Below, in pieces: positions 23,433 to 32,790 of a stretch of 58,280 nt of DNA; position 1 is the stretch's first letter; each line of letters starts with the position of its first letter. The notes beneath the pieces are model-generated. The model did no database searches, had not been told where the DNA came from, and saw nothing but the letters and a program-made list of their open reading frames with translations. The stretch is from an uncultured Eubacterium sp. (GTDB taxonomy: Bacteria > Bacillota > Clostridia > Lachnospirales > Lachnospiraceae): positions 1-58,280 of the forward strand of contig CAMWXD010000022.1 in NCBI GenBank assembly GCA_947178105.1. Direction: 5' to 3'. The position numbers were made by a program, and so were the translations under genes.

Positions 23433-24605
23433 CTACTGTGCCGCCGGCTCTGATACTTCCGTATCGGATGTATCATCCGGCTGCGTGCCAGCCGCCTGGC
23501 TCCCCTTTGTATAGTGGTCTGCCTCTACGCCGGTGCTTTCCGCATCATCCAGCCCCTTTCCAGTTTCCTGGATCACTGCCTGGCTAAAGCTTGTGACAGT
23601 ATTGGACGGCGTATAGTTAAAATCGTTGAACAAATATTTATGCAGATCCGTCACATTTGTAACCAGATCACACGGAATCACGACAGACCCCTTGCTGCCG
23701 CCGAGGTTTGCCGTTGTCAGCCGAAACGGGAACCCGGTCGTATCCGCCAGCTCATAATTCATAAGCTGGGAGGCAAGCGATACCATCTCGCCAGCCGTAA
23801 AGTTTGTGCTGATATCGTCCAGTACAGAGTCTATGATCTTGTTGATTGTCAGCAGGTCCGCCTGTTTTGCTTTTGCCACCATCTTGGATATGACCTCACG
23901 CTGCCTCTGGGCACGCTTAAAGTCGTCGCCTGCCGTATAGCGGATTCTGCAATAAGAAGTCGCCTGTACGCCGTCCAGCGTATACGTTCCCGGCTGGCTA
24001 ATCGACTGTGACTCATGCCCGGTCACCTGCGACGTCTCATTAATATAAAAATCCATCCACTTAGCCTCTGCTGCGTCGATCTCGACCTCAACGCCGCCTA
24101 ACAGGTCGATTGCCTCGGTCACTGCCTGGAAGTCAACAACGACATAATCCTGAATATCCAGGTCGAGGTTGCGGTTCAGCATTCTGACTGCTTCCTCTGC
24201 GCCGCCTTTATTATAAGCATAATTTGCCTTGCGGAAATTATACGATCCGTCGCCACTCACGTTCAAAAAGGTATCACGGAATACGGAGACGAGCCTTACC
24301 TCTTTTGTATCATTGTTAATGCTTGCGATCATGATAACATCACTGTTACCGGCGTCAAAGCTGCCGTTGGAACGGTTGTCCAGCCCAAACAGCGCGATAT
24401 TGGTATATCCCTTTAGCACTTCCTGGACGGACTGGTCCATGTCCTCATTGATAATATCCTGTGTCCCGATCATATCCGGCTGGCGGTCCAGCTTTTGATA
24501 TTTAGACCAGACAAACAGCCCTGCCAGCACAACCAGCAATAACAGGATCTCTATGGTAAAAATGATAATTCGGTGTTTTTTCTTTTTTGCTCTTGATGCG
24601 CTCAT
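23433..24605 (-). CDS. LytR-CpsA-Psr (LCP) family wall glycan ligase, paralogue
   Basis: A 390-residue paralogue of the neighbouring LCP protein, eight bases upstream of it. It has a basic head, a membrane segment at about 13-34 and the LCP domain with FGLDN, VSVFRDTFLN, VDFQAVTEAIDLLGG and YCRIRYTAGDDFKRAQRQR. The C-terminal tail is rich in Thr, Asp and Ala. Two LCP genes inside one polysaccharide cluster point to the exported glycan being fixed to the wall, possibly with two acceptors or two glycans. Confidence 0.9.
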   Translation of the reverse strand: MSASRAKKKKHRIIIFTIEILLLLVVLAGLFVWSKYQKLDRQPDMIGTQDIINEDMDQSVQEVLKGYTNIALFGLDNRSNGSFDAGNSDVIMIASINNDTKEVRLVSVFRDTFLNVSGDGSYNFRKANYAYNKGGAEEAVRMLNRNLDLDIQDYVVVDFQAVTEAIDLLGGVEVEIDAAEAKWMDFYINETSQVTGHESQSISQPGTYTLDGVQATSYCRIRYTAGDDFKRAQRQREVISKMVAKAKQADLLTINKIIDSVLDDISTNFTAGEMVSLASQLMNYELADTTGFPFRLTTANLGGSKGSVVIPCDLVTNVTDLHKYLFNDFNYTPSNTVTSFSQAVIQETGKGLDDAESTGVEADHYTKGSQAAGTQPDDTSDTEVSEPAAQ

Positions 24606-24641
24606 TTCCTTTCCCTTTCTGCATTCGTAGTTTTGCTTGAT

Positions 24642-25346
24642 TTACCGCCCGGCAAGCCGGCGCAGAAGCAGCAGCCGGTTTTTGATCATGACCGGCACTG
24701 TGTTCCTGCCAAAATCAGAGACCGTCCCCTGGTGCCTGCGGTAATACAACAAAGGCTCTTTTAAAAAGACGCAGCCGCCTTTATGCCTGTCATTGAGAAT
24801 TCCAATCCACTGGTCATGCATCTGGATATCGTCTGGAATCGGCAGAATATACGGCACCAGTTCCCTCCGCAGAGCCATACAGCAGCCAATGTATTTGTTT
24901 TTCCAAAGATTGCGCCATACGCCTGCCCCAGATCCGCGGTATGCAAAAAATGACGGATAGATCACCTGCTTTCGCTCTGCATCCGTCACAATGCAGTCAT
25001 GCACAACGACATGGCATTTTTTTTCACGAAATACAGCAAGCACGCGCTCCACTTTATTCGGCATCCATACGTCGTCCTGGTCGGCAAGAAAAATATAGGC
25101 GCCGTCTGCATGTGCGATGGCATTGGCAATATTTTGCTTTGTCCCTTTGCCTTGCCCATAGACCAGGCGGATGCGCGCATCGCTCCTGGCATAAGAGCGT
25201 ACGATGCGAAGCGTCCGGTCTGTGGAGCCGTCGTCTGATATCACAATTTCATCCCGTCCGCCAAGCTGCCGCAAAATGGAATCCAACTGTTCTTCCAGAT
25301 ATGCTTCCCCGTTATATACTGCCATTGCTACCGATACCCGTTTCAT
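24642..25346 (-). CDS. Family 2 glycosyltransferase
   Basis: About 234 residues of a GT-A fold enzyme. SVAMAVYNGEAYLEEQL opens the domain; SDDGSTDRT and LADQDDVWMPNK provide the nucleotide-sugar and metal-binding acidic residues. It resembles short rhamnosyl- or hexosyltransferases of capsule clusters. The start at 25346 has AAGGAAGGGAA just before it; the open frame continues upstream to 25451 but lacks a better site. It lies between the LCP genes and a sugar-phosphate transferase on the same strand. Confidence 0.88.
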   Translation of the reverse strand: MKRVSVAMAVYNGEAYLEEQLDSILRQLGGRDEIVISDDGSTDRTLRIVRSYARSDARIRLVYGQGKGTKQNIANAIAHADGAYIFLADQDDVWMPNKVERVLAVFREKKCHVVVHDCIVTDAERKQVIYPSFFAYRGSGAGVWRNLWKNKYIGCCMALRRELVPYILPIPDDIQMHDQWIGILNDRHKGGCVFLKEPLLYYRRHQGTVSDFGRNTVPVMIKNRLLLLRRLAGR

Positions 25347-25375
25347 GCATTCCCTTCCTTTCCCACATTGCTTCC

Positions 25376-26785
25376 TTACTTTGAACCATCCCCAGACAGC
25401 ACCACCTGTATCGTACGAAACAAGATTTTCAGATCCAGGCTCAAAGACCATTCTGATATATACCGCGTATCCAGTGCCACGACTTTTTCAAAATCGGTAA
25501 TATCGTTGCGCCCGCTGACCTGCCACATACCGGTCAGCCCAGGCTTAATGCCAAGGCGCCCTCTGTGGTGGAGCTGGTAATGCTCGACTTCATCAATCGT
25601 AGGCGGCCTTGTGCCGACAAGGCTCATTTCCCCCTTAAGCACGTTCCAAAACTGCGGCAGCTCGTCGATCGAGTATTTACGGATAAAGCGCCCAATCGGA
25701 AAGATCCTCGGATCGTCCGTCATCTTAAACATCAGGCCATCCATCTCATTGCAGTCCATCAGGTCCTGCTTGCGCTCCTCCGCGTCAATATACATCGAGC
25801 GAAATTTGTAAATACGAAAAATACGCCCGTTTTTGCCTACGCGCTCCTGGCTGAATAAAACCGGGCCGGGAGACTGTAGCTTGATCGCCGGTGCAAAAAT
25901 CACAAACGCAACTGCTGCAAAGACCAGCCCTACCAGGCTCCCTGCAATATCCATCACGCGCTTGAAAAACATCTCCGGCGGCGACGCGATATGCATACTC
26001 GTCGTCAGAACCATGTAATTGCCGCATTTTTCCAACACCTTATTCGGCATCAGCGCCGTCTGCGGGATCAGGTTGAAATGGACGGTAATGCCATACTCAA
26101 TAAGCTGGTTGGCAAGCGCCTCGCTCGAATCCCTTGTATTGCCATTGATAAATACTTCGTCTACGACATGCGTCCTTACATATTCGTAAAAATCATCCGC
26201 ATTCGCTACGACTGGAACTCCCCGGACAGTCTCGCCCTTGCGCGGCCTGTCCACAATCACGATCCCGCTGATCTCAAAATCCCGGTACGTATCGTGTTCA
26301 AAATCCCGCACGCATTCCTCCGCATATCGGTCTACGGTCAGGATAATCATGACCGCATTGCTGCGCTTTTTTTTGATACGGCTGCGCACAAACTGTTTAT
26401 AGATGCAGTGCACGATATATTCATAAATAATCGACATAATCCAGAACGTAAACAGGCTCTCCCTGGAGTATACCGCCGACATCTTTGCCGCATACAGATA
26501 AACAAGCATCCCTACAAAGATAATCGTACAGGTCGCCGCTACCTCTTCCAGCTCTGTAAACGCGTCACGCTTAATAATATCCTGATAAGACTCTTTAAAA
26601 AACACGACGCACAGATTCAAAAGGACAAGGATCACAGCAAGCCGCAAATATGGTTCGCTGGCATACGGGTTCATCCAGCCATGGCGCATGATATATCCCG
26701 TAATAAATGCCAACTGAAGCAATACGATATCCAAAATTGTAAAATCCAGATGCTTTGTCCATCCGACGTTGTCTTTCCTATACAT
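25376..26785 (-). CDS. Polyprenyl glycosylphosphotransferase (initiating sugar transferase) 1
   Basis: A 469-residue integral membrane enzyme that starts glycan synthesis by moving a sugar-1-phosphate from its nucleotide to undecaprenyl phosphate. Four N-terminal membrane segments (about 12-120), a Rossmann-like middle domain (about 135-250), a further hydrophobic hairpin (about 275-300) and the catalytic domain (FKRVMDIAGS, FRIYKFRSMYIDAEE, YSIDELPQ, SLVGTRPP, GLTGMWQVSGR) are visible. The Asp-Glu of IDELPQ is the catalytic pair. Which sugar is used cannot be read from sequence; galactose- and glucose-phosphate are typical. The start overlaps a zinc-ribbon gene by eight bases. Confidence 0.92.
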   Translation of the reverse strand: MYRKDNVGWTKHLDFTILDIVLLQLAFITGYIMRHGWMNPYASEPYLRLAVILVLLNLCVVFFKESYQDIIKRDAFTELEEVAATCTIIFVGMLVYLYAAKMSAVYSRESLFTFWIMSIIYEYIVHCIYKQFVRSRIKKKRSNAVMIILTVDRYAEECVRDFEHDTYRDFEISGIVIVDRPRKGETVRGVPVVANADDFYEYVRTHVVDEVFINGNTRDSSEALANQLIEYGITVHFNLIPQTALMPNKVLEKCGNYMVLTTSMHIASPPEMFFKRVMDIAGSLVGLVFAAVAFVIFAPAIKLQSPGPVLFSQERVGKNGRIFRIYKFRSMYIDAEERKQDLMDCNEMDGLMFKMTDDPRIFPIGRFIRKYSIDELPQFWNVLKGEMSLVGTRPPTIDEVEHYQLHHRGRLGIKPGLTGMWQVSGRNDITDFEKVVALDTRYISEWSLSLDLKILFRTIQVVLSGDGSK

Positions 26786-26990
26786 TTTGCTCCTTTAGAT
26801 TTCTTAGGTGGATATACAGCCAACTGTCTGAATAATCCTCCCGCTCTTTCAATGTCATTGTGCTGTATTTATCATATGTAAGTTTGACCTGAAACATTTC
26901 CTGCTCTCCGCATTTGTAACATTCCACATTTTTCCTGCGGGACACCGTGCGCATCCAGCCGCATTTCGGACAAATATATACTTTGATCAT
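26778..26990 (-). CDS. Small zinc-ribbon protein
   Basis: A 70-residue protein with two cysteine pairs, YICPKCGWMR and VECYKCGE, that should bind one zinc ion in a rubredoxin-like knuckle. The rest is charged and soluble. It overlaps the start of the sugar-phosphate transferase gene by eight bases and follows the membrane protein gene after four bases, so it is co-translated with the polysaccharide cluster. No function is known; a regulatory or scaffolding role for the neighbouring transferase is possible but unsupported. Confidence 0.75.
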   Translation of the reverse strand: MIKVYICPKCGWMRTVSRRKNVECYKCGEQEMFQVKLTYDKYSTMTLKEREDYSDSWLYIHLRNLKEQNV

Positions 26991-26994
26991 CCGC

Positions 26995-27807
26995 CTAAAT
27001 CCTTTCTTTCCCTTCTTTATTTTTGGCCGTCTTCACTCTGTATAACGTGTAGTTTTCACTCTGCATTACCGGCATGACGGAAATCTGCGACAGATAGCTG
27101 TCCATATCAAATTCCGTACGGATTACCAGATAATCCACGCCGTTTTTATCCAAACTGCGCCGCAGCGCCTGTTGATTCATCTTTAATCCTTCGTTGACTG
27201 CTGCGATCATGTGCTGCTGATGCACATATTTTTTAAAATCATAACCATGTTTTGCCTGATACAAATACGCATTTCTGGAAATCGCCCATAAAATACGCGG
27301 CTCATACGTACGTACCTGATACTCCAGATACATATCAAACGCTGCCCTCGGCTGCTCGTCGCCTTCCCAATCCTCCATAATTGCATCCGCGATTGTAAGG
27401 ACATTCGGGTCAAGCCCATAACTGTTTTTCGGCAGGTTCAGGTTCTCCCTGTTCAAAAAAAACAGGTTTGTCCCAAATCCCAGGCAGATCACAAACAATA
27501 CCGCCGCAAGCAGCCTCCTGCGTCGCCTGCCGTCAAAAAACGCTTCCGTAAACTGGTATGCAATCAGAAATAAAACTGGCAGCATCCAGAAAAACCGGTA
27601 ATACGTTGTCGCATTCGTTATTTTGCCCACAACCCGATAAGCCAATTCATTAAATACAAACACAACCGACAAAACCACTGCCGCAAGTGCTTTTTTCCCA
27701 GTACGTCCTCCCTGCTTTTTATCCCTCCAGTATAAAAGCACCAGACAGACTGCAAATGCCGCCAGATACAGCGAATCTCCCTGATACTGTCTCAGTACGC
27801 CTGCCAT
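26995..27807 (-). CDS. C-terminal part of a DUF6077-like membrane protein
   Basis: A 270-residue product with about four membrane segments in the first 110 residues, followed by an extracytoplasmic domain of about 150 residues (EDWEGDEQPRAAFDMYLEYQ, VDYLVIRTEFDM). It is in the same reading frame as the upstream gene: that gene ends in TAG, one AGT codon follows, then this ATG. GGAGGT lies seven bases before the ATG. The two products together (about 635 residues) have the size of one large polysaccharide-cluster membrane protein. Either a single gene was cut by a nonsense codon and is rescued by restart, or it is naturally two-part. Confidence 0.7.
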   Translation of the reverse strand: MAGVLRQYQGDSLYLAAFAVCLVLLYWRDKKQGGRTGKKALAAVVLSVVFVFNELAYRVVGKITNATTYYRFFWMLPVLFLIAYQFTEAFFDGRRRRRLLAAVLFVICLGFGTNLFFLNRENLNLPKNSYGLDPNVLTIADAIMEDWEGDEQPRAAFDMYLEYQVRTYEPRILWAISRNAYLYQAKHGYDFKKYVHQQHMIAAVNEGLKMNQQALRRSLDKNGVDYLVIRTEFDMDSYLSQISVMPVMQSENYTLYRVKTAKNKEGKERI

Positions 27808-27810
27808 ACT

Positions 27811-28902
27811 CTATACCTCCACGACCAGCAATCCTCTGGTAAACGCTAAATATACCACTAAATAGCATACATTTGGCATCATACAGCAAATGCCCCGCAG
27901 GGCAAGCGCGCCGTCCCACCGCCGCTCCACCAGCAAATGCGCCAGCAGCATCAGCCCAATCAGCGCCGGCACCAAAACGAGCGACGACATAGAAACCGCA
28001 ACGCTTGCAAATGCCACTAGAAACAGCTCCTTCCAGCTATGCTCCTCCGCGCTGTTTTTCCAGAGGCGGTAGAGCAGATAGCACGCCATCGGCAGGACGA
28101 CATTGGCACAATAGGACTTTGCCTCATAGTTGCGCAGCAGCAGAAACTGTGCTGTCGTATCATAGACATCCCAGAAGATCGTAAGCACGATCGTAATGGT
28201 CACAAGCACGGCTGCTTTTTTCTGGTCTCTGTGAAAAACCTCCATCGCAAAGCTGTATACGACCGCGTTTGTCAGCAGCACACACAAGACGCCTGCCACA
28301 TATTTTTGCAGCACCAGCGCTGAGATGCCGGTTATCTGGCTGATCCACGCCGTATTCATATAAAACGAGGACAATGCATACCGCAGCTCCAGATGGCTGC
28401 GCAGCAATCCGCTGCTTCCATCATAAATGTACATCGTATCTGTGGCTACGGACGTCGCCATATTCCCGATATAATAAGCAAAATCCCAGCCGATCCTGCG
28501 CTGCATCAGTACTGCTGTCGCACATTCACAGACAACCGCAGCTCCCATCAGCGCAAACAGCAGCCTTCCTGCGCCAGCCAGGCGCGAACCCCCTCCTGCC
28601 GCTTTCTGGTGTGACAGGCGGCTTTTATCCGGCTGCGCATCCTGTCTCACAATCCACGCAGCCGCAGCAACGCCGGCTGTCAGCAGCACCAGCCATACCG
28701 CGCCAAGCACATGCAGCCTTTGCTTTGTCAGGATCATTGCCTCCGCAACGATCTGAAACGCCGCAAAATACAGAAAAAATCCGATGCAGAATATCTCCGG
28801 CACAGCCGGGCGAAATCGGCATTTGATGCAAAACGCCTTTCCAAGCAGGCAATATGCCAACATACTGAGCAATAAAATACTGACACTGAAAAATACCTGC
28901 AT
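27811..28902 (-). CDS. DUF6077-like polytopic membrane protein, N-terminal part
   Basis: A 363-residue protein with about nine membrane segments, common in Lachnospiraceae glycan clusters and assigned here by general appearance to DUF6077. Its place between the ABC exporter and the initiating transferase suggests a role in glycan modification or transfer across the membrane; nothing in the sequence proves an activity. AAGGAG precedes the ATG. It ends with VVEV and TAG, after which the same frame resumes in the next gene. The topology appears to stop in the middle of a membrane domain, which supports the view that the full protein includes the following 270 residues. Confidence 0.7.
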   Translation of the reverse strand: MQVFFSVSILLLSMLAYCLLGKAFCIKCRFRPAVPEIFCIGFFLYFAAFQIVAEAMILTKQRLHVLGAVWLVLLTAGVAAAAWIVRQDAQPDKSRLSHQKAAGGGSRLAGAGRLLFALMGAAVVCECATAVLMQRRIGWDFAYYIGNMATSVATDTMYIYDGSSGLLRSHLELRYALSSFYMNTAWISQITGISALVLQKYVAGVLCVLLTNAVVYSFAMEVFHRDQKKAAVLVTITIVLTIFWDVYDTTAQFLLLRNYEAKSYCANVVLPMACYLLYRLWKNSAEEHSWKELFLVAFASVAVSMSSLVLVPALIGLMLLAHLLVERRWDGALALRGICCMMPNVCYLVVYLAFTRGLLVVEV

Positions 28903-28935
28903 GTCACACTCCTTTCCATCCTTCTTCTTATTTAT

Positions 28936-29709
28936 TTACGACATATAATCATTATACAACGGCAGCACCTCCCCTGTACTCCCCTGCATTTTTATCTTGC
29001 CTTCGTGCAGCCACAGGATAGTGTCACACAGCTTTTCAAGTGTCTCCGTACTATGTGACACAATGATCACCGTCCGCTCTTCATTCGTAATTAATTCTTT
29101 CATCTTTGCGTAGCTTTTTTTCTTAAAGCGCACATCCCCAACGCTTAACACCTCGTCGATCAGCATGATCTCTGTCTCCAAAATCGCCGTGATCGAAAAT
29201 GCCAGCTTCGAATACATGCCGCTTGAATACGTACGCACCGGCTTGTCAATAAACCCCTCAAGCTCGGAAAACTCTATAATTTCATCCAATTTGGCAAAAA
29301 TCTGTTCTTCACTGAAACCTAACAGCATCCCGCTCAGAAAGATATTCTCTCTCCCGGTCAGCTTCTTTTGAAAGCCTACGCCGATGGACAGCAGCGATAC
29401 CGTATGCCCATGCAGGTCGATTGTCCCTTCGTCTGCGGCAAAAATCCCGGCGATTGCCCGCAGCATCGTCGATTTCCCGCTGCCGTTTTTGCCGACAATC
29501 CCCATAATCTCTCCCTTTGGCACCGCAAAGGAAATCCCCTTGACTGCTTCAAACACATCGACCTCAGATTTTCTCAGGCTGAACAGGCTGTTTTTGATTG
29601 ATATGCGATTTAAGCATTTGTAGCGGATTTTCAGGCCTGAAACTTCTATTGCATATTCTTTTGTATATTCTTTTGCTTTTGCATATTCCTTTGCTGCCTC
29701 CATATCCAT
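28936..29709 (-). CDS. Polysaccharide ABC exporter, ATP-binding subunit
   Basis: About 257 residues of a TagH/RgpD/Wzt-type ATPase that powers export of a lipid-linked polysaccharide. Walker A is GIVGKNGSGKST, the signature is YSSGMYSKLAFS, Walker B is IMLIDEVLSVGD and the switch histidine lies in VSHS. The usual C-terminal carbohydrate-binding extension of O-antigen Wzt proteins is missing, as in teichoic-acid and rhamnan exporters. The N-terminus carries a repetitive AKEY/TKEY stretch. The start is taken at ATG 29709; a TTG at 29724 is also possible. The permease gene lies directly upstream. Confidence 0.93.
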   Translation of the reverse strand: MDMEAAKEYAKAKEYTKEYAIEVSGLKIRYKCLNRISIKNSLFSLRKSEVDVFEAVKGISFAVPKGEIMGIVGKNGSGKSTMLRAIAGIFAADEGTIDLHGHTVSLLSIGVGFQKKLTGRENIFLSGMLLGFSEEQIFAKLDEIIEFSELEGFIDKPVRTYSSGMYSKLAFSITAILETEIMLIDEVLSVGDVRFKKKSYAKMKELITNEERTVIIVSHSTETLEKLCDTILWLHEGKIKMQGSTGEVLPLYNDYMS

Positions 29710-29752
29710 CCATCTCTTTCTCAATCTTCTTATCCAATACTCTGTCCCTGCA

Positions 29753-30535
29753 TTACATTACTTTTACATAACTGTTTTCATGCTGGTAAATATTGCGCAC
29801 GCCGACGACAGATAGCACCACGCCGATCACGAACCATGCCAGCACCGCGCCCCACTCCGGCATCGTCTGGTAGATCAGTACCCGGCGCATCGAATCTACG
29901 ATCAGCGCCATCGGATTGCATTTTAACAGCAGGCTGCTGTATGGGTACGGCACCCGGTTGCTGATCGAATAAAAAATTCCGGTCAGATAAAACAGCAGCT
30001 TTAGCACAACCGTCACGACGTTCGCCAGATCCTCTACATAGACCCCGAAATGCAGCAGCACACTGCTGAACGCAAATGTCACGACAAGCAGCACGACAAA
30101 CAGCGGCGCCAGAAAAACCACTTTCCAGTCCACCGGAACACGGTAGCCGGCCATCATAATGACAACAAGCGAAAATGCAATCACCATCTTAAACCCATTG
30201 GAACAGATCTTTACAAAGATCAGTATAAATTTGGGGATATACACTTTGGATACGATCGATTTGTTCGCGGCGACCAGCTTCACGCTCTGCCGCAGGCAGC
30301 CGGAAAAAAAGTTCCAGCTATTGTAGCCGATAAAAATAAATACAGGCAGATACGGCTCTCCCTTCTGAAAGACAATCACTGCCACAAACGAATAGACAAT
30401 CATAAACAGCATCGGGTCCAAAATCCACCACATCCAGCTCAGATGAGAATTCGCCACCTCTGATTTTAATTCGGATTTTGCCGCGTATATTGTATATTTG
30501 CGGTATTTTTTTATATCACTGATAAATCGGTTCAA
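29753..30535 (-). CDS. Polysaccharide ABC exporter, permease subunit
   Basis: About 261 residues with six membrane segments, of the ABC-2 type (TagG/RgpC/Wzm). It forms the channel for the ATPase encoded next to it. The frame is open to 30685, but a TTG at 30535 preceded by GAGGAG gives the normal family start (LNRFISDIKKYRKY). Its TTG overlaps the TGA of the upstream glycosyltransferase as TTGA, so translation is coupled. The pair shows that the glycan is finished in the cytoplasm before export, not polymerised outside. Confidence 0.92.
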   Translation of the reverse strand: MNRFISDIKKYRKYTIYAAKSELKSEVANSHLSWMWWILDPMLFMIVYSFVAVIVFQKGEPYLPVFIFIGYNSWNFFSGCLRQSVKLVAANKSIVSKVYIPKFILIFVKICSNGFKMVIAFSLVVIMMAGYRVPVDWKVVFLAPLFVVLLVVTFAFSSVLLHFGVYVEDLANVVTVVLKLLFYLTGIFYSISNRVPYPYSSLLLKCNPMALIVDSMRRVLIYQTMPEWGAVLAWFVIGVVLSVVGVRNIYQHENSYVKVM

Positions 30536-31368
30536 TTTTTCACTCCTCGTATCTGTTTGCCGCCGGCAGGCGCAAAATATTTGCACACTCCGTTCAGCGT
30601 ATAAAAAACCATATAATAAAACGCCTGTATCCGCCCATATCCCAGATACCGGTAAGAGCCATACTGCATCACGGCGGACTTCCATTTATTTCTGGACTTT
30701 CCTTTGGCGCTCAGCCTGCACTTTAACGCAGGCACATCTACGCCCGCCGCAGTCCCATATTTTTTCAGTATCCGCAGCCATAAAATATAATCCTCGTGAT
30801 ACTGGTCGCATACAAACCCAAACTCCCTCGCCACATCCGTCCGCAGCACCACGGAGCCGCATGGAATCACATTTGTCCGCAGCAGCATCCGGTACGTAAT
30901 CTGCGCCGGCACTCCAATCGTACGTCCCTGCGCCGAACCGTCATGCCGCATCAGCTCCCTGCCTGTACAGCAGAGCACTGCCTTTGTACGGCGGATACAT
31001 TCCATCTGTATGCTGAGCTTGTCCGCATCCCACCAGTCATCCGCATCCAGAAAAGCCACATACATCCCCTGTGACTTTCGGATGCCCAGATTGCGCGCCG
31101 CTGCTACGCCGCGGTTTTTCCTCTGGCGCAGGTAACGGATCCGCGGGTCTGCTGCCGCATACGTCCTTGCCACTTCCATCGTATTGTCGGTAGAACAGTC
31201 GTCGATGATAAGCAGCTCCCACGCTTCTTTGCATGTCTGGCTTTGTACGGATGTAATTGCCTGCCCGAGATACTGCGCAGCCTGATATGCAGGCATAATG
31301 ACGGATATCACTGGCTTGCCCGTTTCTTTTTTCATATTCCCACCCATTCCAATTTCTGCACCATGCAT
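30532..31368 (-). CDS. Family 2 glycosyltransferase
   Basis: About 278 residues. PVISVIMPAYQAAQYL opens a GT-A domain; IIDDCSTDNT and AFLDADDWWD hold the acidic nucleotide- and metal-binding residues. It should add one sugar to the growing lipid-linked chain. The first ATG (31368) lies eight bases after the upstream stop and behind GGTAGG; ATG codons at 31347 and 31335 are alternatives that shorten the head before the domain. The stop codon overlaps the start of the exporter permease. Confidence 0.88.
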   Translation of the reverse strand: MHGAEIGMGGNMKKETGKPVISVIMPAYQAAQYLGQAITSVQSQTCKEAWELLIIDDCSTDNTMEVARTYAAADPRIRYLRQRKNRGVAAARNLGIRKSQGMYVAFLDADDWWDADKLSIQMECIRRTKAVLCCTGRELMRHDGSAQGRTIGVPAQITYRMLLRTNVIPCGSVVLRTDVAREFGFVCDQYHEDYILWLRILKKYGTAAGVDVPALKCRLSAKGKSRNKWKSAVMQYGSYRYLGYGRIQAFYYMVFYTLNGVCKYFAPAGGKQIRGVKN

Positions 31369-31376
31369 TTCACTGC

Positions 31377-32786
31377 CTACCGTGTCCCTTTTTCTGTCTT
31401 TAACGCTGTTTTCTGGCTGTCGTCTACGCCCTCTGACTTTTCCTTTTGAAACAGGATCTTTACGGTCAGCAGGATCAGCTTAAGATCCAGCCAGAGTGAA
31501 TAATTTTCGATATATGTCAGGTCCAGCTTTAATTTGTCATACGGCACTGTATTATACTGCCCGTACACCTGCGCATACCCGGTCAGCCCTGCCTTTACCT
31601 TGAGCCGGAACCGAAACTGCGGGATGCTCTGCTCATATTCTTTTGTAATCTCTTCCCGTTCCGGACGCGGCCCGACAAAAGACATATCGCCGATCAGCAC
31701 GTTAAAAAGCTGCGGCAGCTCGTCCACATGCAGCCTGCGAATCACCTTTCCGACCGGCGTGATCCTGTCATCGTGCTCGCTCGCTAACCTTGCGCCCCGC
31801 TTTTCCGATTCTACGATCATACTGCGGAACTTATAGATCCGAAACGGCTTGCCATCTTTGGTAATCCGCTCCTGCGAATAAAGCACCGGGCCGCCGTCGT
31901 ACAGCTTTATCGCAGCCGCAATCACAAGCATGACCGGCGACGCCGCGATACAGCCGCCCAGCCCGATGAAAATATCCATAGCGCGTTTGCAAAAGCTCTG
32001 CCCAAACGTCATACCTTGGTTGCGGAACAGCAAAAGCGGCGAATCAAACAGGTCGATCTCCGATGCGCTGATAATCATAATATCTGAGATCTTCGGCACC
32101 GAATAGCAGCGGATATTATGCTGGAAGCAGAACTTTAAAAACAAGTTGCGTTCATGGGACGGGATATCTCCAATAATCACAGACTCGTATTGTGCAATTT
32201 TTAGTAAAATCGTCTCGATCCCTGCTTTTAAATGCACCGTTTCCTTTACCTGGTACTTATCCCCGCGCGACTGGAGCTTGCGGATCAGCGCTTTCGGGCT
32301 GATATCCCCATAAATAAGCAGCATCTCATGCGGCGGATACAGCCTGGCGTAAATACTGCGCATCGCTACGATCCAGATCACCCCGACCGCAATTTGCAAT
32401 ATCGCAAGCATCAGGATCGGCGTAGAAAATTGCAGGAATTTCCATTTTGCAATCAGCGCAAGCTGCAAATATTCCACAGCATTCGCTGCACATACCGACA
32501 AGATCTGCGAGTACAGGACGTCCAGGTTGCGCAGGTAGCCCACCCTGAAGCCTCCAAGCACTTTCATAAACAAAATCAGCACAAGCGCATACAGGACAAT
32601 AATCGTCCAGTGTCCCCTCCGGTAATAATAGAAAAACCTGAAATATTTGCGCATACTCGTCAGCTCTCTGTTGGCATAATAGTTATACCACAAAAAGGCA
32701 AACATCGCCGTCTGCACTGCAACAATCAGTATCGTCCCAAGCAGCATAATAAAACGTTTGTATTGCTCTTTCGAATTCATCCACAT
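31377..32786 (-). CDS. Polyprenyl glycosylphosphotransferase (initiating sugar transferase) 2
   Basis: A second 469-residue enzyme of the same architecture as the one at 25376: N-terminal membrane segments, a middle Rossmann-like domain and a C-terminal sugar transferase domain (CKRAMDIFIGLG, FRIYKFRSMI, LHVDELPQ, FVGPRP, GLTGYAQVYGQ). Sequence differs clearly from the first copy, so it is not a recent duplicate. The cluster may therefore start two different glycans or use two different first sugars. The methyltransferase-kinase gene ends four bases upstream, and its last codons serve as ribosome binding region. Confidence 0.92.
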   Translation of the reverse strand: MWMNSKEQYKRFIMLLGTILIVAVQTAMFAFLWYNYYANRELTSMRKYFRFFYYYRRGHWTIIVLYALVLILFMKVLGGFRVGYLRNLDVLYSQILSVCAANAVEYLQLALIAKWKFLQFSTPILMLAILQIAVGVIWIVAMRSIYARLYPPHEMLLIYGDISPKALIRKLQSRGDKYQVKETVHLKAGIETILLKIAQYESVIIGDIPSHERNLFLKFCFQHNIRCYSVPKISDIMIISASEIDLFDSPLLLFRNQGMTFGQSFCKRAMDIFIGLGGCIAASPVMLVIAAAIKLYDGGPVLYSQERITKDGKPFRIYKFRSMIVESEKRGARLASEHDDRITPVGKVIRRLHVDELPQLFNVLIGDMSFVGPRPEREEITKEYEQSIPQFRFRLKVKAGLTGYAQVYGQYNTVPYDKLKLDLTYIENYSLWLDLKLILLTVKILFQKEKSEGVDDSQKTALKTEKGTR

Positions 32787-32790
32787 AGAT

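Noticed and set aside
25991..26881. Plus-strand frame of 296 codons
   Set aside because: Antisense to the first sugar-phosphate transferase and without recognisable motifs or start signals.
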